A stretch of 64,000 nt of DNA from Phycisphaerae bacterium (GTDB taxonomy: Bacteria > Planctomycetota > Phycisphaerae > Sedimentisphaerales > Anaerobacaceae): contig JAGOLX010000026.1 in the NCBI GenBank assembly GCA_017993835.1, forward strand, positions 16,407 to 80,406. Reading direction: 5' to 3'. The translations under genes were made by a program, and so were the position numbers. Positions 57,774-64,000 of this stretch are shown here, in pieces. The notes below the pieces were generated by a model. The model did not search any database. It saw only the letters and a program-made list of their open reading frames with translations, and was not told where the DNA came from. Position 1 is the first letter of the stretch, and each line of letters begins with the position of its first letter.

Positions 57774-58849
57774 TTCTTCCTTCTGAAGTAGGTGACCATG
57801 ATGCCGGCAGCCGTGGCCATCACGAGCAGCACCGCCGGATATCCCCATCGCCACTGGATTTCCGGCATGTGCTCGAAGTTCATCCCATACACGCCGGAGA
57901 CGAATGTCAAGGGGATGAAGATCGTCGCGATCATCGTGAGGACCTTCATGATCGCGTTCGTGCGGTTGCTGATGCTGGACAGGTAGATGTCGAGCATGCC
58001 GCCGACGATATCGCGAAACCCTTCGATCGCGTCGATGATCTGGATCGTATGGTCGTACACGTCGCGCAGGTAGATGCGGGTCTGGTCGCAAATCAACGGG
58101 GACTCGTCCCGTTGCATGGCGCTGATGAGTTCCCTCATGGGCCAGACAGAACGGCGGAGAGACATCATCTCCCGCTTGAGGGCGTGGATCTCCCGGAGGA
58201 GGTCCTCGCTCGGGTGCTCGAGCAACTCGTCTTCCAGACCCTCGATTCGTTCTCCGATCTTTTCCAGGATGGCGAAGTAGCTGTCCACGATGGCGTCGAT
58301 CAGGGAGTACGCCAGGTAATCGGCTCCCATCTTGCGAACTCGGCCCTTGGCCTGGCGAATCCGGTCTCGAATCGGGTCGAAGATGTCGCCCACCTCCTCC
58401 TGGAAGGAGAGGACGAAGTTCGTGCCGAAGACGATGCTCATCTGCTCGCTCCCGATCGTATGGGTCGCGTAGTTGTAGGTGAGCATCTTGAGCACGATGT
58501 AGGCATACTTGTCGTAGTTGTCGAACTTCGGACGCTGACCGACGGTGACGATGTCCTCCAGGATCAACGGGTGCAGGTCGTACGCCCTGCCGATCTTCTC
58601 GATGATGGAGATCTCGTCGATGCCGTCGATGTTGATCCAGGTGATCGTGCTGGTGTCTTTGAACGGGAAGCACTCCTCGACCAGGACTCCCTGCTTCTCC
58701 TGGAAGTGCTGCTCGTCATAGTCCATGTAGGTGATGCGAACGGCCTCCTCCCGTTTCTCGCCGATGTGGATCAGAGTCCCCGGCGGAAGGCCCGCCTTCT
58801 TGGTTCGTCGGCTCAGAGCGGCATTCCGACGTTTGGATTTGCTGCCCAT
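57764..58849 (-). CDS. corA: CorA-type magnesium/cobalt channel
   Basis: This 361-residue protein has a large N-terminal cytoplasmic domain and two C-terminal membrane segments. The signature VSGVYGMNFEHMPE contains GMN at the pore entrance. KVLTMIATIFIPLTFVSG forms the pore helix and the final segment ends in basic FRRKKWL. It imports Mg2+ (or Co2+, Ni2+). The start at 58849 is supported by GGAAGG; the open frame extends upstream with Arg-rich, non-family sequence. It forms an operon with the phosphoesterase downstream. Confidence 0.9.
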   Translation of the reverse strand: MGSKSKRRNAALSRRTKKAGLPPGTLIHIGEKREEAVRITYMDYDEQHFQEKQGVLVEECFPFKDTSTITWINIDGIDEISIIEKIGRAYDLHPLILEDIVTVGQRPKFDNYDKYAYIVLKMLTYNYATHTIGSEQMSIVFGTNFVLSFQEEVGDIFDPIRDRIRQAKGRVRKMGADYLAYSLIDAIVDSYFAILEKIGERIEGLEDELLEHPSEDLLREIHALKREMMSLRRSVWPMRELISAMQRDESPLICDQTRIYLRDVYDHTIQIIDAIEGFRDIVGGMLDIYLSSISNRTNAIMKVLTMIATIFIPLTFVSGVYGMNFEHMPEIQWRWGYPAVLLVMATAAGIMVTYFRRKKWL

Positions 58850-58973
58850 CGTCCATGCCTTCCACAAAAGAATCGTGTCCGCCCCATGTCGTACTGCGGA
58901 GGTGCATCGCGGCTTGCGACTTGTCCCCCGACGACGCGGGCGGGGATTCGCCTTGCCGTCGGGCGAGCGGCGA

Positions 58974-59501
58974 CTACTGCTCGTTGGGCTCGGCCGGGGG
59001 CGTTTCGTCCGTCGGCTGCTCCGTCGACTCGGTGCCCGCACCTTTCTGCAACTCCTCGATCAGCTTCTGCTGGTCGGCGACCAGGGCGTTCAACTCGGCA
59101 ATCTGCTGCTGGAGCGCCGCGGTCGCACCCGCCTGACCGCTGGATCGGGCCGCCAGCGCCTCCTGAACCTTCTGCGCGTACTCCAGAGCGGTGTCTCGCT
59201 CCTGGATGATCTGGTCGATTTTGCCCTGCAACTCGTCTCGGCTCTGTCGAACCGCGGCCAGCTCCGCTTTCATGCCGGCAGTTTCCTTCTCCGCCAGACC
59301 CAGGTTGTGCTTCAACTGCTGCACCGCGGTCTTCGCTTCTCTCGCTTCCTGTTGAGCCTCCTCCACGGCCTTCTTGTCGCATCCCGCGAGGAAGACGAGG
59401 AGACTGCAAACAAGGGACACAGGACCGAGCACAGAGAACCGTCCCCCCAGCTTCTTCCCGTCGTCCGTCCCCCGCTCTGTACGATCTACCGTCACGTTCA
59501 T
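58974..59501 (-). CDS. Coiled-coil lipoprotein
   Basis: This 175-residue protein has an N-terminal signal with lipobox FLAGC (C41), a long heptad coiled coil (about residues 45-155, rich in Gln, Glu, Ala and Lys), and an acidic Pro/Thr/Glu tail. It resembles no named family and may be a structural surface or periplasmic protein. The ATG at 59501 is seven bases after GGAG. It precedes corA on the same strand at a distance of 124 bp. Confidence 0.68.
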   Translation of the reverse strand: MNVTVDRTERGTDDGKKLGGRFSVLGPVSLVCSLLVFLAGCDKKAVEEAQQEAREAKTAVQQLKHNLGLAEKETAGMKAELAAVRQSRDELQGKIDQIIQERDTALEYAQKVQEALAARSSGQAGATAALQQQIAELNALVADQQKLIEELQKGAGTESTEQPTDETPPAEPNEQ

Positions 59502-59667
59502 CCAGGTTCTCCTGCAATCCCCGGCGCCAACCATTCCATCGATGCGAAGTTCTTTGCATCTTTTATCGGCCGTCGTCGGACTTCCTCTGTAGTGCCGACG
59601 CCCCGGAGGCGAAAAAAACGCGGTTCCTCTCCGTCCAGATCCCAGCATCCCTCCCGGCGGGATTCGC

Positions 59668-60537
59668 CTATCCGCCGATGCGACCCAGGAATCGATAGCT
59701 CAGGATCTTGTAGACGAGCTTGGCCGCCAGGAACTCGGGGGCCCACTGGTTTGGCGTGGGGCACATCTCCACCACGTCGAGACCCACGACCTTCCTGCGG
59801 CTGCACACCGCCTTCATCAGGGCCAACACTTCATACCACCGCAGGCCGCCCGGCTCCGGCGTGCCCGTCGAAGGCATGATGGACGGATCGAACACGTCCA
59901 GATCGATGGTGATGTACACCTGCTCGGCCAGCTTCCCGACGACCTGCTCGATCCAGGCCCGGCCGTCGTAGATGTGCTCGGCAAAAAAGACTCGGTCCCG
60001 CTGGAGACCCTGCGTCTCGGAGATGTCCATGCTGCGGATGCCCACCTGGACGATCGGGCAAAGCTCGCGGGCCCGCGCCATCACACAGGCATGGTTGTTG
60101 CGGGAGCCCTCGTATTCCTGCCTCAGGTCGGAATGGGCGTCGAGCTGCAGGACGCTGACGCCGGGGAACTGGCGGACGTGGGCCTGGATCGCCCCAATGC
60201 TGACGGAATGCTCGCCGCCGAGGACGACGACGAATTTGTCGTTCGCCAGATGGCCCTGGACCCGCTTCCGCACGGACTCGACCATCCGCTCGACCGAGGA
60301 GGCCTCCGTCACCGGCGCATCCGTGGCGATGCCGTGCAGGTAGACCTGTGAATCGGTCTCGATATCGTACAGTTCCATGTTGGCGGAGGCCCGAATGATC
60401 GCCTCGGGGCCCTTGTCTGCGCCCTTGACCCATGTGCTCGTCCCATCGTATGGAACGGGTGTCAGGACGATCTTCGAATTCGTCAGTTCGCTGTATTGGG
60501 GCGGCAGACCGCCGAAGTTGCTGCCGGGTTCTGTCAT
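59668..60537 (-). CDS. speB: Agmatinase
   Basis: This 289-residue ureohydrolase has the binuclear manganese ligands in GGEHSVSIG, LDAHSDL and YITIDLDVFDPS. It hydrolyses agmatine to putrescine and urea. The gene lies 110 bp downstream of the pyruvoyl arginine decarboxylase on the same strand. Together they make putrescine from arginine in two steps. Length is normal for SpeB. Confidence 0.9.
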   Translation of the reverse strand: MTEPGSNFGGLPPQYSELTNSKIVLTPVPYDGTSTWVKGADKGPEAIIRASANMELYDIETDSQVYLHGIATDAPVTEASSVERMVESVRKRVQGHLANDKFVVVLGGEHSVSIGAIQAHVRQFPGVSVLQLDAHSDLRQEYEGSRNNHACVMARARELCPIVQVGIRSMDISETQGLQRDRVFFAEHIYDGRAWIEQVVGKLAEQVYITIDLDVFDPSIMPSTGTPEPGGLRWYEVLALMKAVCSRRKVVGLDVVEMCPTPNQWAPEFLAAKLVYKILSYRFLGRIGG

Positions 60538-60647
60538 GGTTTCGACTCCAATAGCGATCCCCGTCCCTATCTATGCGGGCGAGGAGCGGACATGAGAATG
60601 GGTGCGCACACGCCCGGGTCGGATGGGCGACCTGGGCAACGGACGAC

Positions 60648-61226
60648 CTACTGCTGCTGCGTGGAGACCGCGTTGTCGTCAAACAGGAACATGGCAATCG
60701 CCACGGTCGTGGTCCAGAGGTCCCGCTGGCCCGTTGCGGTCTGTGTGATGTTCGACGTTCGAATGATCAGGCCGCTGGAGCGATAGACCTGCTCTTTCTC
60801 CCGCCAGGCCTTGTTGGGGTCCACTTCCAGGCCGAGGGTGGTTCCGAGCATGTTCGCGGCGAGGTCTTCAGACATATCCGCTGCTTCCCTCTCGTTCATG
60901 CCATGCCCATGCACCTCGCTGAGATAGCCCCACTTGGTCTCATCCTTCGGCACCGCGATCCCCACCGAGGAGGCGATCAAGCGGCCATGTTCGTCGGTGT
61001 CGGCCCGGGCCATGACGCAGTAACAGATCCCGCCGGGGGTCAGCAGCTTCAATCCCTTCTCTCGGCTGATGATCTTGCACCTTGGTGGCAAGATGGACGA
61101 AACCTGAACCAGGTTCTGCTGGGCCACGCCGGCCTTGCGCAGCGCTTCCTCGAAGCTCTTGAGCTGATACTTGCTCCGACCGACGCCCTTGGTCAGAAAC
61201 ACCCTCGAGGGAACCAGGTCTTTCAT
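60648..61226 (-). CDS. pdaD: Pyruvoyl-dependent arginine decarboxylase
   Basis: This 192-residue proenzyme belongs to the PdaD family. The self-cleavage site is the Ser pair in NLVQVSSILPP (S43-S44), where S44 becomes the pyruvoyl group of the large chain. The WGYLSEVHG segment and DMSEDLAANML are also conserved. It converts arginine to agmatine, feeding the agmatinase downstream. ATG 61226 lies just after GGGAGG. The family is better known from archaea and Chlamydia. Confidence 0.88.
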   Translation of the reverse strand: MKDLVPSRVFLTKGVGRSKYQLKSFEEALRKAGVAQQNLVQVSSILPPRCKIISREKGLKLLTPGGICYCVMARADTDEHGRLIASSVGIAVPKDETKWGYLSEVHGHGMNEREAADMSEDLAANMLGTTLGLEVDPNKAWREKEQVYRSSGLIIRTSNITQTATGQRDLWTTTVAIAMFLFDDNAVSTQQQ

Positions 61227-61325
61227 TTTCACCTCCCGCAATCTGCACTGGGTTGACGCTGTGTTGCCATATCGAATTCAGCTTGCGAATTATAGGCCGA
61301 AGCCCGCCGTTGGCAACGAAAATAT

Positions 61326-62465
61326 TCAGAATGCCACGTATTGCCGAGCCTTCTCCAGCCGTGCTCCGACGCGCCCGATCTCGTCGAGGCCTTGCACCCG
61401 CTGCGTCCGGCGGAGTTCGAGAATGCGATTCGCCGTCACCGGGCCCAGGCCGGGCACCCGAAGCAGCTCCAGCCGCGACGCACGATTCACGTGCACCGGG
61501 AAGAACTCCGGATGACGAGCGGCCCACGCCTCCTTCGGATCGATCTCCAGGGAAAGGTACCCCCGGTCATCGCACGGGATGTCCACGTCGGTGAAACCGT
61601 ACTTGCGCATGAGGAAGTCCACCTGGTAGAGGCGATGCTCCCGCACGAGCGGATCGCCCTCGCCCAATTCACCGGGGCGCACATCCGATAACGATGCCGC
61701 TCCCAGGCCCTTCTGATAGGCGCTGAAGTAGATCCGATGCATTCGCAGTCGGTCGTAGAGTCCCCACATGTACTTGACGATCTCCGCGTCCGACTCGCCC
61801 GCCGGACCGACGATGAACTGCGTCGTTTGCTTGACGCGCTCGAACCGCGAGCCCTTGGCCGTCAGTCGGCTGATGCGTTTGATCGGCTCGACGATGTCGC
61901 GGAGGTAGTCCTTGCGCGTGGAGAGTTTGGCGAGGTGCTTCTCGCCCGGCGTCTCGATGTTGAGCGAGACCGCGCTGGCGAGCGAGACCGCCTCGTCGAT
62001 AGCCGCATCGCTGGCGCCGGGGATGACCTTGAGGTGGATATAGCCCTTGAACCGGTGCCGGCTGCGGAGGAGTCGGGCAGTGGCGTTGAGCCGGTCCATG
62101 GTCGCATCCGGCGTGCCGATCACGCCCGAGCTGAGGAACAGGCCAAAGACCTCGCGCCGGTTGAAGTAGTCGAGGAAGACGCGAGCGGTCTCTTCCGGAT
62201 CCAGCGTGCACCGACGGATGTCCTGCTCCTGCCGGAGCGGGCAGTACTTGCAGTCATTCGAACAGACATTCGAGATCAGCGTCTTGAGCAGGACGCTGGT
62301 GCCGCCGTTGGGCAGTGTCACCGGATAGATCCATCGCCCGTTCCCGCCGCGTCGCCGATGCTCGTCGTCCCGAGTGCCGCAGGCGCAGGCCAAGTCGTAC
62401 TTGGCGTCGTCGCTCAGGATTTCCAGCTTCTGCTGTGTGTCCGGCTTGGAGATCACCCCTACCAT
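61326..62465 (-). CDS. DNA modification/repair-type radical SAM protein
   Basis: This 379-residue protein has the cluster motif VCSNDCKYCPLR (C68, C72, C75), a TIM-barrel with HLKVIPGASDAAIDEAV, and a C-terminal helix-hairpin-helix (LLRVPGLGPVTANRILELRR), which binds DNA. I match it to the TIGR03916-type putative DNA modification/repair radical SAM family, usually encoded beside a uracil-DNA-glycosylase-like partner. No such partner is present here. Start ATG 62465 gives the conserved KLEILSDDAKYDLACACGT near the N-terminus. Its biochemical reaction is not established. Confidence 0.8.
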   Translation of the reverse strand: MVGVISKPDTQQKLEILSDDAKYDLACACGTRDDEHRRRGGNGRWIYPVTLPNGGTSVLLKTLISNVCSNDCKYCPLRQEQDIRRCTLDPEETARVFLDYFNRREVFGLFLSSGVIGTPDATMDRLNATARLLRSRHRFKGYIHLKVIPGASDAAIDEAVSLASAVSLNIETPGEKHLAKLSTRKDYLRDIVEPIKRISRLTAKGSRFERVKQTTQFIVGPAGESDAEIVKYMWGLYDRLRMHRIYFSAYQKGLGAASLSDVRPGELGEGDPLVREHRLYQVDFLMRKYGFTDVDIPCDDRGYLSLEIDPKEAWAARHPEFFPVHVNRASRLELLRVPGLGPVTANRILELRRTQRVQGLDEIGRVGARLEKARQYVAF

Positions 62466-62593
62466 CGTTGCTCGAATCCATTCCCCAGAAACCTGGGCGT
62501 TTCCTGATACCTGTGTGCGCGACCGCGCCCACCGAATGGGCATTCTAACACCGTCGAGGGCCGTCGAGAAGGCGGATCGGCGTCATGAAAGCC

Positions 62594-63370
62594 TCAGACG
62601 CGATTGAAGTGTCGGGTTTCGCGTTTCTTGCCTGTCGGCTCGGGTCCGCTCTCGCTTCGACAGACCCCCTCGGGTGCGGCCTTGCGCAACGCAGCCTGGG
62701 CCGTATGGGTCAGAAGGAGGGTGACCGCAATCGTCACCGCGAGGCCGACCCAGAAGAACGCGCGGAGGGCGGGCGTGGTCTGGCCCTCTCCTCGTGCGTA
62801 GGTGGCGATGTCCGCCAGAGAGCGCAGACCCGCGCCGACGTAGACGTACATCACCATGGAGGGCAGCACGCCGATCACGGTGCCGGGGACATAGTGGCGG
62901 AAGGGGACCTTCGTCAGGCCGAAGGCGTAGTTCAGAATCGCATAGGGGAAGATCGGGCTCAGGCGGCTCAGCAACACGATTTTGAATCCTTGCTCGCCCG
63001 CTGCATCGTTCAACGCGCTGAGCCAGCGATTGCGTCCGGTCCGATGCCCCGTCCTGCCGTTGGCGGCCAGCCGGCCGATCCAGAAGGCCGCGACGGCGCC
63101 GGCCGTGCCGCCGACCATCGCGGTGATGCTGCCGGTGAGAACGCCGAAGAGGAATCCAGCCGCCAGCGTGGGGATCGATGCGGGAATCAGGAACACGCAG
63201 GAGACGGCGTAGAAACCGCCGAGTGCGACCGGCCCCCAGCGGCCCAGACCTCCGATGAATTCGAACAAATCCATCAGCCTGGGGATGACGGGGAACGTGC
63301 CGCACGCCATCGCCAGGCCGGCGACGACCACCGCGATGAAAGCGATCAGCTTGACCCTCTGGACTGCCAT
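62594..63370 (-). CDS. TVP38/TMEM64-family membrane protein
   Basis: This is a 258-residue integral membrane protein with about five helices. The family core lies around FYAVSCVFLIPASIPTLAAG and FKIVLLSRLSPIFPYAILNYAFGLT, a re-entrant loop of the DedA/TVP38 superfamily. Members are thought to be lipid scramblases or transporters. The C-terminal tail is basic and cytoplasmic. It lies between divergent genes with no clear operon partner. Confidence 0.82.
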   Translation of the reverse strand: MAVQRVKLIAFIAVVVAGLAMACGTFPVIPRLMDLFEFIGGLGRWGPVALGGFYAVSCVFLIPASIPTLAAGFLFGVLTGSITAMVGGTAGAVAAFWIGRLAANGRTGHRTGRNRWLSALNDAAGEQGFKIVLLSRLSPIFPYAILNYAFGLTKVPFRHYVPGTVIGVLPSMVMYVYVGAGLRSLADIATYARGEGQTTPALRAFFWVGLAVTIAVTLLLTHTAQAALRKAAPEGVCRSESGPEPTGKKRETRHFNRV

Positions 63371-63550
63371 AGTCCCCGTTCACAGCGTCACGACTTCTTC
63401 CACTTTGGCCTTTCCCGCACAAGCATACCCGGATTGTTCTCCGTCTGCCAGAGCCATTTGTCCCTTTCCGCAGTTTGCCCTTGAGAACCGCCCGTCGGCG
63501 GGGTATATCGGAATGCCGACCAATCTTCCCTTTCCGAAAGGATGGCTGAC

Positions 63551-64000
63551 ATGAACGAGAATCATGGTCGTCGGGCAACGGTTGTATCGCGTCGAGAACT
63601 CATGCAACGGGCCGCAGCGGTCGCGGCGTTCACCGTCGTACCGAGCCACGTTCTCGGGACCCGGGCGCAGGCGGCCCCCAGCGAACGGCTCAACATCGCT
63701 GGCATTGGGATCGGAGGCGTCGGCCGGTCCTTCCTGAAGGGCTGCGCGTCCGACCCGACGGCACGCATCGCCTTCCTGTGTGACGTGGACCACGAGTACG
63801 CCAGGCCGGTGTTCGAGGAGTATCCGCAGGCCAGGCGATACCGCGACTACCGCGAGATGTTCGACAGGGAAAACGACAACATCGACGCGGTTCTGGTGGC
63901 GACGCCGGACCACACGCACGCAGTGATCTCGATGGAGGCGGTCCGGCGGGGCAAGCACATCCTGTGCGTCAAGCCGCTCACGCGGACCGTCCACGAAGCC
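63551..64000 (+). CDS. Gfo/Idh/MocA oxidoreductase, partial (runs off the window)
   Basis: The first 150 codons of a dehydrogenase-like protein continue past the window end with no stop. The Tat-like leader is SRRELMQRAAAVAAF (residues 13-27), the Rossmann start is LNIAGIGIGGVGRSF, and the family signature reads CVKPLTRT, with V in place of the usual E before KP. It is closely related to the protein at 10751 (shared PSERLNIAG/PSEKLHIAG, ALCDVDW/FLCDVDH). ATG 63551 was chosen over an in-frame ATG at 63542, because AAAGG lies ten bases upstream. Confidence 0.82.
   Translation, partial: MNENHGRRATVVSRRELMQRAAAVAAFTVVPSHVLGTRAQAAPSERLNIAGIGIGGVGRSFLKGCASDPTARIAFLCDVDHEYARPVFEEYPQARRYRDYREMFDRENDNIDAVLVATPDHTHAVISMEAVRRGKHILCVKPLTRTVHEA

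Noticed and set aside
1..64000. tRNA, rRNA and known riboswitches
   Set aside because: I scanned the intergenic gaps by eye for cloverleaf tRNA arms and common leader motifs and saw none; a covariance-model search would be needed to exclude them.

Overview
This 64 kb window is high-GC chromosomal DNA from an uncultured-type bacterium, most likely a planctomycete of the class Phycisphaerae. This is an inference. It rests on three adjacent genes with a PEP-CTERM-like tail of the form VPAPGAILLG...WLRRRR, several twin-arginine Gfo/Idh/MocA proteins, DUF1080, PQQ-propeller and polysaccharide-lyase proteins, and abundant short palindromic intergenic repeats. Metabolism looks largely anaerobic or microaerobic: there is an oxygen-sensitive glycyl radical enzyme with its activase, but also an exported Fe/Mn superoxide dismutase. 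No rRNA, tRNA or CRISPR array was found.

Layout. 0-3 kb: three exported proteins with near-identical sorting tails. 3.2-5.9 kb: a divergent regulator/effector locus, in which an RtcR-like CARF-AAA+ sigma-54 activator faces a two-gene operon of unknown small proteins behind a well-formed -24/-12 promoter. 6-8 kb: an orphan P4-type primase-helicase with iteron-like repeats. 8.4-10.6 kb: a NIPSNAP-like protein, a PIN/Phd toxin-antitoxin pair and a second antitoxin whose ParE-like toxin is truncated. 10.7-20 kb: two Gfo/Idh/MocA proteins, a non-pyrrolysine MttB-family methyltransferase preceded by a broken copy of its own 5' end, a small membrane protein, a DUF1080 protein and a complete TRAP transporter (dctPQM). 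20-31.4 kb: a glycosidase-like protein, a PEP-CTERM protein, a pectate lyase, the exported SOD, two PQQ-propeller proteins, and a MarR-cupin-nitroreductase stress module with matching operators.

31.5-38.2 kb is the most striking region. A tightly packed operon encodes a 4Fe-4S protein, a DUF116-polyprenyl diphosphate synthase fusion, an MFS exporter, a prenyltransferase/squalene-oxidase repeat protein and a class II terpene cyclase with a DADD catalytic motif. It reads as an isoprenoid pathway that has, to my knowledge, no described product. A MarR regulator and a membrane-anchored thioredoxin follow.

39-64 kb: aminopeptidase plus Na+ symporter, an ACE-like M2 peptidase, an ATP-grasp/zinc-peptidase pair, a RelE-like toxin-antitoxin pair, hydroxyproline dehydratase and activase, a sialidase-like lipoprotein, a DNA alkylation repair protein, PurH (preceded by a 177-bp cloverleaf-like palindromic element), a PQQ-like protein, a PIG-L deacetylase, a DHH phosphoesterase, CorA, a coiled-coil lipoprotein, agmatinase and pyruvoyl arginine decarboxylase (arginine to putrescine), a DNA-repair-type radical SAM protein, a TVP38 membrane protein, and a Gfo/Idh/MocA gene cut by the window end. 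Start codons were chosen from Shine-Dalgarno sequences; functions are by motif recognition from memory, without database searches.
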